A stretch of DNA of 64,000 nucleotides, taken from NCBI GenBank assembly GCA_012841565.1, contig DUUM01000053.1, forward strand, positions 1 to 64,000. The letters run 5' to 3'. The notes under the pieces are model-generated. The model searched no databases and was not told the origin of the DNA. It saw only the letters and a list, made by a program, of their open reading frames with translations. This DNA comes from Candidatus Epulonipiscium sp. (GTDB lineage Bacteria > Bacillota_A > Clostridia > Lachnospirales > Cellulosilyticaceae). How positions within the stretch are numbered: the stretch's first letter is position 1; every line of letters begins with the position of its first letter. The translations under genes and the position numbers were made by a program. Of this stretch, positions 17,264 through 26,421 are shown piece by piece.

Positions 17264-18031
17264 ATGAAACAGTCAGATTTATATAAAGCTATTTTTTACA
17301 GGAAATCTATTCGAAAATACGAGATGACCTCCTTGCCAGAGGATTTAATGACAGAAATAAAAACGTATATAAATAGTGTAAAGTACTTAGATGATTCTAT
17401 AAAAGTAGAGTTATCTTATCTTGAGACAAATGAGGTGAAAAATTTATTACCAATTAAGGCGCCACACTATATTTGCGTTTATTCTGAGACGAAGGATGGC
17501 TATTTAATGAACATAGGATTTATACTACAGCAAATTGATTTATATCTATCTGCAAAAGGAATAGGAAGTTGTTGGCTTGGGATGGCAAAACCAGCTAAAG
17601 GGATCCTAAAGCAAAAAGAGGGTATGGATTTTGTTATTATGCTTGCATTTGGTAATAGTGAAGAGTCAGTCCGCCGAAAAGACTTGTTAGAATTTAAGCG
17701 TAAAGAATTAGATGATATATCAACGGCAAAAGGAGCAAATAAGCTGTTAGAACCTGTTCGCATTGCACCTTCAGCAACCAATAGCCAGCCTTGGTTTTTT
17801 ACAGGGAATGAAAGTGAACTACATTTACACAGAACAAAACTCAGCCTAATTAAGACACCAGTGTATGGAAAAATGAATCAAATTGATATGGGGATTGCAG
17901 CCTGCCATTTATATTTGTCAGCATTAGAACAGAATAAAAAAGTGGACTTTACTGTGAAAGAAATGGATCCGGATGAAATACCAAAAGGATACCAGTATAT
18001 GATTAGTGCTACGATGGTAGGAAAGGTATAG
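17264..18031 (+). CDS. Nitroreductase-family protein (TM1586 type)
   Basis: 255 residues with the FMN-binding nitroreductase fold duplicated in one chain, as in the TM1586-like group. The first half has RKSIRKYE and the second APSATNSQPWFF, both FMN-phosphate-binding signatures. GGAGC precedes the ATG. It lies just upstream of the sulfur island but has no visible sulfur link. The flavoprotein fold is secure, the substrate is not. Confidence 0.82.
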   Translation: MKQSDLYKAIFYRKSIRKYEMTSLPEDLMTEIKTYINSVKYLDDSIKVELSYLETNEVKNLLPIKAPHYICVYSETKDGYLMNIGFILQQIDLYLSAKGIGSCWLGMAKPAKGILKQKEGMDFVIMLAFGNSEESVRRKDLLEFKRKELDDISTAKGANKLLEPVRIAPSATNSQPWFFTGNESELHLHRTKLSLIKTPVYGKMNQIDMGIAACHLYLSALEQNKKVDFTVKEMDPDEIPKGYQYMISATMVGKV

Positions 18032-18054
18032 GGTAGTATGTAGGGGGGATTAGC

Positions 18055-18741
18055 ATAGAATTTGATGATATCGATAAATTAATAGCACAAAGGCAAAAAG
18101 AAGTTAAGAAAGAAAAGAGCCAGATAGGATATGGGCTAATCTTGATTTTTATGGCTACAATAGTATGTGTTTTACTTTGGAAGAATCACCATATATATGC
18201 CGTAAGCTTAGGAGTGGGTATTACTATAGGTATTATTTTAAGGTATTCAAGATTTTGTTTTGCAGCTGCTTTTAGAGATCCATTTATTACGGGAAATACA
18301 AAAGTAATACGAGGTGTTATACTAGGTCTTATTGTGAGCACTATTGGTTTTGGAATGATTCAATCTAGGTACCTACCCAATGCTATTGGTGGGTATGAAA
18401 TGATCCCGGGTGCTATAAGTGCAGTGGGGATTAATGTAATGATAGGAGCATTTATCTTTGGCATAGGAATGGTTTTAGCTGGGGGGTGCGCTTCAGGGCT
18501 ACTTATGAGAATTGGGGAAGGACATACGGTTCACTTAGTTGTTATTATTGGATTTATAATAGGGACTGTATTAGGGGCCAAAGATTATGGATTCTGGTAT
18601 AAAATCTTAATTAAGGATGCTAAAATTATTTATTTCCCAGATTATTTAAATTTAAAAATAGTTGTTTTAATTCAAGTTACGATACTTTTTATTTTATATA
18701 TAGTGGCACTATGGTACGAGAAGACACATGTAAAACAATAA
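18055..18741 (+). CDS. YeeE/YedE-family sulfur-compound transporter, half-size; probable ATA start
   Basis: Membrane protein with about six segments and the YeeE/YedE signature GCASGLLMRIGEG. Relatives import thiosulfate or another sulfur (or selenium) compound. The frame is open upstream of the first TTG (18142), with a hydrophilic, coding-like N-terminus (EFDDIDKLIAQRQKEVKK). The only good ribosome binding site, AGGGGGG at 18042-18048, is six bases before ATA 18055. No ATG, GTG or TTG lies in between. I therefore place the start at this ATA (228 residues); a start at TTG 18142 would give 199. It is followed by tusA. Confidence 0.78.
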   Translation: MEFDDIDKLIAQRQKEVKKEKSQIGYGLILIFMATIVCVLLWKNHHIYAVSLGVGITIGIILRYSRFCFAAAFRDPFITGNTKVIRGVILGLIVSTIGFGMIQSRYLPNAIGGYEMIPGAISAVGINVMIGAFIFGIGMVLAGGCASGLLMRIGEGHTVHLVVIIGFIIGTVLGAKDYGFWYKILIKDAKIIYFPDYLNLKIVVLIQVTILFILYIVALWYEKTHVKQ

Positions 18742-18757
18742 TAATGGAGGTATTGAT

Positions 18758-18985
18758 ATGGCAGTAAGGAAAATAGATTGTTTGACTGAATTATGTCCCA
18801 TTCCCATACTTAGAGCTATAAAGGAGTTTAGAACAATGGAAGCGGAAGATATCTTAATCATTAGAGCGGATCATAGTTGTGTGCCAATTGATCTTAAAAA
18901 GTGGGCGGTGGAAAAGAAATATCCTATAAAATCAATGGAAGTAGGCGCAGGAGAGTGGGAAGTGTACATTCAAAAACCAAAGTAA
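18758..18985 (+). CDS. TusA-family sulfur carrier protein
   Basis: A 75-residue protein with the TusA/SirA fold and the active-site C13 in ELCPIPILRAI. TusA-like proteins carry sulfur as a persulfide. It lies between two half-size YeeE/YedE genes, an arrangement in which imported sulfur would be handed straight to the carrier. GGAGG precedes the ATG. Confidence 0.92.
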   Translation: MAVRKIDCLTELCPIPILRAIKEFRTMEAEDILIIRADHSCVPIDLKKWAVEKKYPIKSMEVGAGEWEVYIQKPK

Positions 18986-19001
18986 AATGAGGAGATAAAA
19001 A

Positions 19002-19529
19002 ATGGAGAAGATTAGAAAATATCTAAAAAAAACTTGGCCATATTGGGTAGGTGGCATTCTACTTGGCCTTATGAATGTTATTTTATTAGCCTTAGTAGGC
19101 ATGAATTGGCAAATAACCAGTGGTTTTTTGCTTTGGGGAGTTGGGATTTTAAAATGGATGGGGTTTAATCCTTTAAAGTGGGAGTATTTTAGTCATTTTC
19201 AATCTTATTATGGACCTCTAGTTTTAGAAAAGCGTATTTTTATTAATCAATATACACTTTTAAATATAGGTGTTATTCTAGGTTCTTTAGTGGCTACTTT
19301 ATTAGCTTCACAATTTAAATTTAAAAAAATTAAAAATATAAAACAGATTTTTATAGCCCTTGCGGGTGGTATTATGATGGGATATGGCTCAAGAATAACA
19401 GCTGGTTGTAATATAGGTGCTTTTTTTAGTGGGATACCGTCATTTTCCCTACACGGATGGGTCTTTGGAATATTTAGTTTTTTAGGTGTAGGAATAGGAA
19501 TTAAGCTTTTGATACGTTTTATATTATAA
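19002..19529 (+). CDS. YeeE/YedE-family sulfur-compound transporter, second half-size protein
   Basis: 175 residues, about five membrane segments, with the signature GSRITAGCNIGAFFSGIPSFS, equivalent to the second half of a full-length YeeE/YedE protein. Together with the upstream half it would rebuild one transporter. GAGGAG precedes the ATG and a bidirectional terminator follows. Confidence 0.85.
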   Translation: MEKIRKYLKKTWPYWVGGILLGLMNVILLALVGMNWQITSGFLLWGVGILKWMGFNPLKWEYFSHFQSYYGPLVLEKRIFINQYTLLNIGVILGSLVATLLASQFKFKKIKNIKQIFIALAGGIMMGYGSRITAGCNIGAFFSGIPSFSLHGWVFGIFSFLGVGIGIKLLIRFIL

Positions 19530-19560
19530 AAGAGGATTTTGCCTAGCAAAATCCTCTTTT
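19527..19560. terminator. Bidirectional terminator
   Basis: AAAAGAGGATTTTG pairs perfectly with CAAAATCCTCTTTT around a five-base loop. It separates the yeeE-tusA-yeeE operon from the convergent lysR gene, whose last codons lie inside it. Confidence 0.9.
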
Positions 19561-20433
19561 ATTTGAAATAATAAAATTTACAAATAGTTGTTCATATTCT
19601 GTGAAGGTATAGTTTTTTCTTGATGCAAGATAGTATGAAAAATCAATTTTTAAATCTTCTATTTCAATAATTTTTAAGGATTGGTTTTTAAGTTCTGCTG
19701 CAACAACGATTCGAGGTAAGAAAGAAAATCCTTTTCCGGATACAATAGAGGATTTAATAGCCTCTGGAGAATTTAAATTATAAATAATCTTTAAGTCTTT
19801 GATGAAAATATTGTTTTTCTTTAAAGCTTCTTCCATTACATAACGCGTTCCAGATTCCTCTTCTCGTAAAATTAGAGGGAAATCTTTCAGGTCTTTTGTA
19901 GAAATCTTTGAAGGGGATAAAATATTATTCCCTACTAAAAGTAACTCGTCAGATACGATTGGTTCCATTTTCATATCTTTTATATGAAAATTATGCTGTA
20001 CGATACCAAGATTAATCGTATGGTCTTGGAGTTTTCGAATCACTTCAGTGGAGTTAATAACATCCATGTTAATAGCGACTTCTTCGTGGACATCTTTAAA
20101 AGTAAAAAGGCTACAAGGAAGGGCGTATTCACCCACGCTTTTACAAGCACCAATGATGAGTTTTGGAGCCTCTTGATTTAAATTGATTAAATCTCTTTTT
20201 ATATTTCCTTGAATAGAAAGCAGGGTCTCAGCGTAGTTAAAGACAACGCTTCCCTCTTCAGTAAGTTCAACGCCTTTGTTACTCCTAGTTAGCAAGGTTA
20301 CTCCCAGTTCATTTTCCAAACTTTTAAGTTGGCCACTAAGTCCTGGTTGGCTAAGATGTAAGAGGTTAGCTGCCTTGGAAATACTATTATGTGTTACTGT
20401 CATATAAAATGATTCTAGATATTCAAGATTCAT
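19543..20433 (-). CDS. LysR-family transcriptional regulator
   Basis: 296 residues. The winged helix-turn-helix is at about residues 1-60 (SFYMTVTHNSISKAANLLHLSQPGLSGQLKSLENELG), followed by a periplasmic-binding-protein-like effector domain. It is of the CysL/YwfK-like kind often linked to sulfur metabolism. AGGATG precedes the ATG. It is divergent from the full-length yeeE gene and convergent with the yeeE-tusA operon, so it is the obvious candidate regulator of this island. The effector is unknown. Confidence 0.92.
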   Translation of the reverse strand: MNLEYLESFYMTVTHNSISKAANLLHLSQPGLSGQLKSLENELGVTLLTRSNKGVELTEEGSVVFNYAETLLSIQGNIKRDLINLNQEAPKLIIGACKSVGEYALPCSLFTFKDVHEEVAINMDVINSTEVIRKLQDHTINLGIVQHNFHIKDMKMEPIVSDELLLVGNNILSPSKISTKDLKDFPLILREEESGTRYVMEEALKKNNIFIKDLKIIYNLNSPEAIKSSIVSGKGFSFLPRIVVAAELKNQSLKIIEIEDLKIDFSYYLASRKNYTFTEYEQLFVNFIISNKRGFC

Positions 20434-20537
20434 ATGGTCACATCCTAAGGTTTAATAAATAGTTATGTAAGAAGTATACCTTATATTAGGTTAAAAGAAA
20501 ATGCTATAGTGTATAACACATCCCTTCTGTTAAAAAC

Positions 20538-20567
20538 TTGTCATAAGGGGTATGCTATTGATAGATA
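20538..20567 (+). promoter_or_regulatory. Probable promoter of the full-length yeeE gene
   Basis: TTGTCA (20538-20543) and TAGATA (20562-20567) with an 18-base spacer lie about 85 bases before the gene. The intergenic region is shared with the divergent lysR gene. Confidence 0.45.
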
Positions 20568-20598
20568 ATTAACAAAGATCCGTAGGAATTTGTTAATT
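20567..20598. promoter_or_regulatory. Inverted repeat in the lysR-yeeE divergent region
   Basis: AATTAACAAA (20567-20576) and TTTGTTAATT (20589-20598) form a perfect 10-base inverted repeat with a 12-base centre. It overlaps the expected start of the yeeE transcript. It could be the LysR operator or a hairpin in the mRNA leader. Confidence 0.5.
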
Positions 20599-20650
20599 AG
20601 TTAGGAATAGTAATATATATTATACATAACAAACTTAAGGGGGAGAAAGA

Positions 20651-21913
20651 ATGAAAAAAAACGAACAAGTCATTGGTTGGATAGGGGTTATTTTAGTATT
20701 GGTTTTAGGAAAAACACTTTTAGCATCAGATATGTTATTTTTTAGGTTGTTAATAGGTGTAGGTTTTGGGTATGCTTTATCAAGATCATACTCTGGTTTT
20801 GCAGGAAGTGTTAACCGTGCACTTAATACAGGATCAACAAAATTAATGAGGAATCTTATGGGGCTTTTCTTTTTCTCGGCACTGGTAACAACAGGATTTT
20901 TATTTAAAGCAAATCCAGCAGATTATGATCTTTGGATTAATCCTATTAACCTTGGATTAATTGCAGGAGGAATATTATTTGGATTTGGTATGTCATTTTC
21001 ATCATGCTGTGCTTCCGGGGTATTAACAGACTTAATTACAGGTTTACCTAGAGCACTTATTACATTGATATTTTTTGGATTCGGCGTATTTATAGCCTTT
21101 CCATTACAAAAAACAGCAGGATGGGTTACAAATTCATGGTTTTCATCACCAGTAGGACTGGAAAAATCAGGTGGTGTATTTTTACCAGACCTATTTAAAT
21201 GGGACGGGGCAGAAGGTTATATAGGCGCCCTTATTTTAACAGCTATTTTCTGTAGTATCGTTATTGCATTCTCATATCTTTATGAGAAAAACAGGAAACA
21301 AAATAAAACCTACACAGGGGTATTAACAGAAAACATGCAGTATGCAGCAGATACCTTTGATAGTAAAGATTATGAATTGTTAAGTGAAACAACTTACAAC
21401 AGAGTATTTGTAAAGCCTTGGACTTTAGCACAAGGATTTTTAGTTCTAGGTACACTATATACAATTTTAATGGGGGTTACTAAGTCAGGATGGGGAGCAT
21501 CAACACCTTATGGTCTTTGGTTTGGTAAAGTTCTTATGGTGTTTGGCGTTTCAGCAGAGAGTTTAGCAGCATACACAAAAATGCCTGATACAGCATTTTT
21601 AACACCATTTTTCCAGCATGGCGTATCCGTACAAAACTTTGGTATATTAGTGGGAACAACATTATTCTTATTAACAGCTGGTCAGTTTAAAAAGACTTTT
21701 ATGTCAGAACTTAAAATTACAGGAAAAGAAGCGTTATTGTATGGACTAGGTGGTATTACAATGGGAGTAGGAACAAGACTTGCTAATGGATGTAATGTAG
21801 GAGCTTTATATACACCTATTGCAAACCTGTCACTTGCAGGATGGATTTTCTTAATTGTTATGGTTATTGGTGGTATTCTAGGGAATATGTTTGCTAAAAA
21901 GTTGGTAAAATAA
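20651..21913 (+). CDS. YeeE/YedE-family transporter, full length
   Basis: 420 residues with about ten membrane segments in two related halves. Each half has its cysteine signature: SSCCASGVLTDLI in the first and GTRLANGCNVGALY in the second. Characterised relatives include the thiosulfate importer TsuA, and some members occur in selenium-metabolism loci. AAGGGGGAG precedes the ATG. It is 26 bases ahead of the CoA-disulfide reductase/rhodanese gene, so imported sulfur likely feeds persulfide chemistry. The substrate (thiosulfate, other sulfane sulfur or selenium) cannot be decided from the sequence. Confidence 0.85.
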   Translation: MKKNEQVIGWIGVILVLVLGKTLLASDMLFFRLLIGVGFGYALSRSYSGFAGSVNRALNTGSTKLMRNLMGLFFFSALVTTGFLFKANPADYDLWINPINLGLIAGGILFGFGMSFSSCCASGVLTDLITGLPRALITLIFFGFGVFIAFPLQKTAGWVTNSWFSSPVGLEKSGGVFLPDLFKWDGAEGYIGALILTAIFCSIVIAFSYLYEKNRKQNKTYTGVLTENMQYAADTFDSKDYELLSETTYNRVFVKPWTLAQGFLVLGTLYTILMGVTKSGWGASTPYGLWFGKVLMVFGVSAESLAAYTKMPDTAFLTPFFQHGVSVQNFGILVGTTLFLLTAGQFKKTFMSELKITGKEALLYGLGGITMGVGTRLANGCNVGALYTPIANLSLAGWIFLIVMVIGGILGNMFAKKLVK

Positions 21914-21939
21914 GAATCTAAAGAGGAGGAGTTATTATT

Positions 21940-23637
21940 ATGGGTAAAAAGATATTAATTATTGGTGGGGTAGCTGGAGGAGCTTCAGTTGCAGCAAGAG
22001 CACGAAGAATTGACGAGTCAGCAGAAATTATTATGTTTGAACGTGGGCCACACGTATCATTTTCTAATTGCGCTCTTCCATATCACTTGAGTGGTATCAT
22101 TGAAAATAGTGATGACCTGGTTTTAATGCACCCAGATCAATTTAAAAAACAGTACAACATAGATGCTAGGGTTAACAATGAAGTAATCAGCGTTAACAAA
22201 GAAGAGAAGAAAGTTGTTGTTAAAAACGTTCTTACAGAAGGCACCTACGAAGAGTCTTATGACACATTAGTCTTATCACCTGGTGCTAATCCAATCCTTC
22301 CAAAAAGTATAGGTGGCATTGGGAACCCAAATGTATTTGTCGTAAGAAACGTGGTTGATATTAGCAGTCTTAATGCCTATATCGTGAGGCATAATATTGA
22401 AGATGCAGTAGTCGTTGGCGGGGGATACATTGGTGTTGAGGTAGCAGAAAACCTAAAACTTGCTGGCAAAAATGTTAGCTTAGTAGAGTGCGCGGATCAA
22501 ATTATGAATCCTTTTGATTATGATATGGCTCAAATCCTTCATAAAGAAATGATGGACAAAGAAGTTAATCTTATCCTCGGAGATGCCCTTCAAAAGATTA
22601 GCAAGGATTCAGTACAATTGGCGTCTGGTAAAAAAATAAAGGCGCAAGTTGTTGTTATGGCAATAGGCGTTTCACCAGAAACAAGTCTTGCAAAAGAGGC
22701 TGGACTTGAAATTGGTGAAACAGGTGGTATAAAAGTAGATCGCAACTATTTAACCAATGATAAAAATATTTATGCTGTAGGTGACGCAATAGAAGTTTAT
22801 AACAGCCTAACTAAACAGGCGGCTAGATTCCCACTTGCAGGGCCAGCACAAAGGCAAGCAAGAGCAGCAGCAGATCACATGTACAACATACCCCATAACA
22901 ATACGGGTCTTATTGGATCATCAGTGGTTCAAGTATTTGACTTATCAGCAGCTTCAACAGGCTTAAGTGATAAAGCAGCAACAGCAGCGGGAATTCCTCA
23001 TGATTTTGTTTATATCATTCCAAGCGATAAAGTGGGTCTTATGCCAGATAGTCATCCAATGCACTTTAAACTTGTATATGAATACCCAACAGGGAGAATA
23101 TTAGGGGCACAAGCTATTGGTAAAGGAAATGTTGATAAGAGAGTTGATATTATTGCTACTATGATTACAATGGGTGGAACTCTAGAAAACTTAAAAGAAC
23201 TTGAGTTATGCTATGCACCTGTCTTTGGAACAGCTAAAGATATTGTTAATCATGCGGCACTAGTAGGACTTAACTTACTAAATGGTAGATTTAAGCAGGT
23301 TCCCGTATCTAAGACAAGAGAACTTGTAGAGAATAATGCATTTATTGTTGACGTAAGGGAAGCATATGAATTTGAAAATGGACACCTGATTAATGCAGTT
23401 AATATTCCACTTAGTGAGATTAGAGGTAGAATAGACGAAATACCAAAAGATAGGCCTGTTTACCTACACTGCCGTTCAAGCCAAAGAAGTTATAATGCAG
23501 TACTTGCACTTCAAGGCGTAGGATATGAGAATGTATTTAATATATCAGGATCCTATTTGGGAATATGCTGTCATGAATATTACCAAGATCAAGTAACAGG
23601 AAGAGATAAGATTGTAACACAGTACAACTTTAACTAG
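21940..23637 (+). CDS. CoA-disulfide/persulfide reductase fused to rhodanese
   Basis: 565 residues. An FAD/NAD(P)H pyridine nucleotide-disulfide reductase occupies residues 1-445, with GGVAGGASVAARARR near the start and the single active cysteine C44 (SFSNCALPYH), which marks CoA-disulfide reductases. A C-terminal rhodanese domain follows (about 455-550), with C511 in HCRSSQRSY. Such fusions reduce CoA-persulfide or act as NADH-dependent persulfide reductases, releasing sulfide. Paired with a YeeE/YedE transporter it would take in and reduce sulfane sulfur. GAGGAGG precedes the ATG. Confidence 0.93.
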   Translation: MGKKILIIGGVAGGASVAARARRIDESAEIIMFERGPHVSFSNCALPYHLSGIIENSDDLVLMHPDQFKKQYNIDARVNNEVISVNKEEKKVVVKNVLTEGTYEESYDTLVLSPGANPILPKSIGGIGNPNVFVVRNVVDISSLNAYIVRHNIEDAVVVGGGYIGVEVAENLKLAGKNVSLVECADQIMNPFDYDMAQILHKEMMDKEVNLILGDALQKISKDSVQLASGKKIKAQVVVMAIGVSPETSLAKEAGLEIGETGGIKVDRNYLTNDKNIYAVGDAIEVYNSLTKQAARFPLAGPAQRQARAAADHMYNIPHNNTGLIGSSVVQVFDLSAASTGLSDKAATAAGIPHDFVYIIPSDKVGLMPDSHPMHFKLVYEYPTGRILGAQAIGKGNVDKRVDIIATMITMGGTLENLKELELCYAPVFGTAKDIVNHAALVGLNLLNGRFKQVPVSKTRELVENNAFIVDVREAYEFENGHLINAVNIPLSEIRGRIDEIPKDRPVYLHCRSSQRSYNAVLALQGVGYENVFNISGSYLGICCHEYYQDQVTGRDKIVTQYNFN

Positions 23638-23670
23638 AGGTTGATTATCGGCCATAAGTATTAAAGGAAG

Positions 23671-23726
23671 ATATAATTAAATCATGATGCTGTCGGTAAT
23701 ATAAGATAGTATCATGATTTTTTAAT
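23671..23726 (+). promoter_or_regulatory. Leader A: conserved leader with terminator-like hairpin before the ABC operon
   Basis: ATATAATTAAAT (likely -10 at 23672-23677) is followed at once by a hairpin. AAATCATGAT (23679-23688) pairs with ATCATGATTT (23711-23720), and a run of T follows. The loop carries CGGTAATA. The same layout and much of the sequence recur before the sulfite-reductase-like gene at 26415-26469. It resembles an attenuator. No known riboswitch consensus was recognised. Confidence 0.6.
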
Positions 23727-23771
23727 ATAAGTCATCACTTAAAGCTGGAAAATGATGAAAGGAATACAATA

Positions 23772-24542
23772 ATGGATATGAAAAGGAATAAAATTTTATC
23801 TATAGGCACAGTAGGGGCTATTTTGATAATATGGTTTACTGTTACATCCCTAAACCTAGTTGATTCTAAATTAGTGCCACATCCAGTTGCAGTCGTAAAA
23901 GCTTTGGTAGAGATTATAAAAAACGGATATAGGAACTATACATTACTAGAACATCTATTTGCCAGTTTAGGAAGGTTGCTAGTTGCCCTTCTAATGGCTA
24001 TATTGGCAGGCGTACCATTAGGACTTTATAGTGGTTATAATACAAAGGTTAAGGCACTATTAAATCCTATAATAGAGTTCTATAGACCCCTACCGCCACT
24101 GGCTTACTATACAATTTTAATTTTATGGTTAGGGATTGATAATTCATCCAAGATCGTTCTTTTGTTTTTAGCAAGCTTTGCGCCTATTTATATTGCCTGT
24201 GTATCTGCCGTGACAAAAGTAAAAGAGGACTATATGAAAAGTGCTTATGTTGTAGGGGCTAATAAAAAACAAGTATTTTTCCATGTTATATTTCCGGCTT
24301 GTTTGCCAGATATATTTGTAGGACTTAGAACAGGACTGGGAGTGGCTTATACGACTTTAGTGTCTTCAGAAATGGTGGCAGCTAAATCTGGAATAGGTTG
24401 GATGGTACTAGATGCAAGTAGAAATTTAAGAAGTGATATTATATTTCTAGGGATTATCATAATGGGTATAACCGGTATATTATTAGATAAAGGTATACAG
24501 ATGATTGAGTTTAAACTAGTTCCTTGGAAAGGCAAAGAGTGA
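23772..24542 (+). CDS. ABC transporter permease, sulfonate/taurine (SsuC/TauC) type
   Basis: 256 residues with about six membrane segments and the permease EAA-like loop ACVSAVTKVKEDYMKSAYVVGANKKQVFFHVIFPACLPDI. The family transports sulfonates, taurine, nitrate or related compounds. AAAGGAA precedes the ATG. It opens the permease-lipoprotein-ATPase operon and sits inside a sulfur island, which favours a sulfur substrate. Confidence 0.9.
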   Translation: MDMKRNKILSIGTVGAILIIWFTVTSLNLVDSKLVPHPVAVVKALVEIIKNGYRNYTLLEHLFASLGRLLVALLMAILAGVPLGLYSGYNTKVKALLNPIIEFYRPLPPLAYYTILILWLGIDNSSKIVLLFLASFAPIYIACVSAVTKVKEDYMKSAYVVGANKKQVFFHVIFPACLPDIFVGLRTGLGVAYTTLVSSEMVAAKSGIGWMVLDASRNLRSDIIFLGIIIMGITGILLDKGIQMIEFKLVPWKGKE

Positions 24543-24564
24543 TTATAAGATACAGGAGGAAATC

Positions 24565-25590
24565 ATGAAGAAAAAACAATTACTATTAATAACCGCTTTA
24601 ATTTTATCATCATTAATGTTATTAACAAGTTGTCACAAATCAGGATCAGGCAGTAGTAATAGCAATCTCAAAGTTGTCAGTATTGGGACCCAAAGGATTC
24701 CAAATGGTGAGAAAATCGCTGTGGATAAAAAATACTTTGAAGAGGAATTTGGCGTTGAAGTTAATGTTATAGAATTTAACGCAGGGGATATAAGAAATGC
24801 ATTAGTATCAAAAGATATTGATTTTGCACATCTTGGCGTATCATCAGGGGTACTTGGAATCGCAAGCGGTATTGACGCAGAGGTAATATGGATTCATGAA
24901 GTTTTAGGAGAAGCTGAAGGGTTAGTAGGCAAAAATGGCTCAGATATAAAATCAATCCATGATCTTGTTGGTAAAAAAGTAGCGACTGCATTTGCTACAA
25001 CAGCTCACTATAGTTTATTAAAGGCATTAAAGTTAAATGGTATACCTGAGAAAGACGTGACCATATATGATATGCAAATGCCTGACATATACGCAGCATG
25101 GCAACGTGGGGATATTGATGCAGCTTATGCTTGGGAACCTACTCTGTCAAGCCTTTTAGAAGATGGGGAGGTCATCCTAACGAGCAAGGAACTCGCAGAG
25201 CAAGGAATTGTAACATCTAATATAGAAATCGTACGGACGGAGTTTGCCAACAGCCATCCTGAGATCGTAATAGGATATATAAAAGCTGTTGATAGAGCTG
25301 TAATGTTATACAAAGAGGACCACGCTGAAGCCATTAAATCTATTTCTCAGGAGCTAAATATCAGTGAAGAGGAAGCCGAAGCGCAAAGTTCAGGATCTGT
25401 GTGGCTAGATGGAAAAGAGCAACTAGGTGGTGCTTATTTTGGCACAAGTGATCAGAAGGGGGATTTGCCAAACTCTTTAAAAGATATAGCAGATTTTTTA
25501 TATGAACAAAAAAGCTTAGCTCAAGAACCAAAGCTAAGCACTTTTGAAAAAGCTGTGAATCCTATGTATATAGAAGAAGCAATAAAGTAG
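24565..25590 (+). CDS. ABC transporter substrate-binding lipoprotein (SsuA/TauA type)
   Basis: 341 residues with a lipoprotein signal peptide ending at C23 (LLTSCHKSG). The mature protein has the NMT1/SsuA-like fold, seen in VSIGTQRIPNGEKIAVDKKYF, VGKKVATAFATTAHYSLLKAL and AYAWEPTLSSLLEDG. That tryptophan-containing stretch is typical of taurine- and sulfonate-binding proteins. AGGAGG precedes the ATG. The exact ligand is unknown. Confidence 0.92.
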   Translation: MKKKQLLLITALILSSLMLLTSCHKSGSGSSNSNLKVVSIGTQRIPNGEKIAVDKKYFEEEFGVEVNVIEFNAGDIRNALVSKDIDFAHLGVSSGVLGIASGIDAEVIWIHEVLGEAEGLVGKNGSDIKSIHDLVGKKVATAFATTAHYSLLKALKLNGIPEKDVTIYDMQMPDIYAAWQRGDIDAAYAWEPTLSSLLEDGEVILTSKELAEQGIVTSNIEIVRTEFANSHPEIVIGYIKAVDRAVMLYKEDHAEAIKSISQELNISEEEAEAQSSGSVWLDGKEQLGGAYFGTSDQKGDLPNSLKDIADFLYEQKSLAQEPKLSTFEKAVNPMYIEEAIK

Positions 25591-25604
25591 AAAAGAGGTG
25601 CACA

Positions 25605-26384
25605 GTGGATAAGGATTTAGTAGAAATAAAGGATGTTGACTTAATATATCTTGGTGATAAAGAAGATTTAAAGGTTTTGTATAATATAAATCTGACGATT
25701 AAAGAAAATGAATTTATATGTCTTCTGGGGCCTTCAGGTTGTGGAAAAAGCACACTACTTAATATCATTGCAGGTTTTGTTAAACCTTCAGTAGGAACGG
25801 TTGAACTAAATGGGAAAGCTATAGAAGGGCCGAATTCCAACCGAGGGGTTGTTTTTCAAGATTCAGTTTTATATCCTTGGCTTAATATATATGATAATGT
25901 ATCATTTGGAATAAGAATGAGGAAGTTTCTGAAAGAAGAAGTGGCCGAGTTGACGAATCAGTATCTAGAACTTGTTGGGCTGGGGGAGTTTAGGGATCAC
26001 AGACCCTATGAGCTTTCAGGTGGCATGAGGCAAAGAGCGTGTCTTGCTAGAATATTAATAGGTAATCCTAGAATAATCTTAATGGACGAGCCTTTTGGGG
26101 CTTTAGATTCAATGACTAGAGACAAGATGCAAGAATTAACAAGAAAAATTTGGTTTAAAACTAAAAATACTGTGTTTCTTATCACACATGATATTGATGA
26201 AGCATTGCTTTTAGGGACTAGGGTTATATTGATGTCCCCAAGACCGGGTAAAATTATGAAAGAATTTAATTTAGACTTTACTTCTAAAATATTATCTGGA
26301 AGCTACAAAGACATAAGATACTCAAAAGAGTACCAGGATATTAGAAAAGAAATAGTGGATACAATTAGCCTTTATCAGGTGTAG
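25605..26384 (+). CDS. ABC transporter ATP-binding protein (SsuB/TauB type)
   Basis: 259 residues with Walker A GPSGCGKST, signature LSGGMRQRACLAR and Walker B IILMDEPFGALD, and the H-loop in LITHDIDEALLL. It powers the permease and lipoprotein just upstream. The start is GTG 25605 with GAGGTG upstream. The strong promoter of the next gene starts ten bases after the stop. Confidence 0.94.
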   Translation: MDKDLVEIKDVDLIYLGDKEDLKVLYNINLTIKENEFICLLGPSGCGKSTLLNIIAGFVKPSVGTVELNGKAIEGPNSNRGVVFQDSVLYPWLNIYDNVSFGIRMRKFLKEEVAELTNQYLELVGLGEFRDHRPYELSGGMRQRACLARILIGNPRIILMDEPFGALDSMTRDKMQELTRKIWFKTKNTVFLITHDIDEALLLGTRVILMSPRPGKIMKEFNLDFTSKILSGSYKDIRYSKEYQDIRKEIVDTISLYQV

Positions 26385-26393
26385 GTACAGTGC

Positions 26394-26421
26394 TTGACAA
26401 TATAGTTCAGTAACATATAAT
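26394..26421 (+). promoter_or_regulatory. Sigma-A promoter of the sulfite-reductase-like gene
   Basis: TTGACA (26394-26399) and TATAAT (26416-26421) are separated by 16 bases, a near-perfect vegetative promoter. It sits ten bases after the ABC operon's stop and produces a leader of about 130 bases. Confidence 0.8.

Noticed and set aside
23638..23771. SAM (S-box) or other known sulfur riboswitch before the ABC operon
   Set aside because: None of the conserved S-box helices or the kink-turn could be found; the leader is too short.
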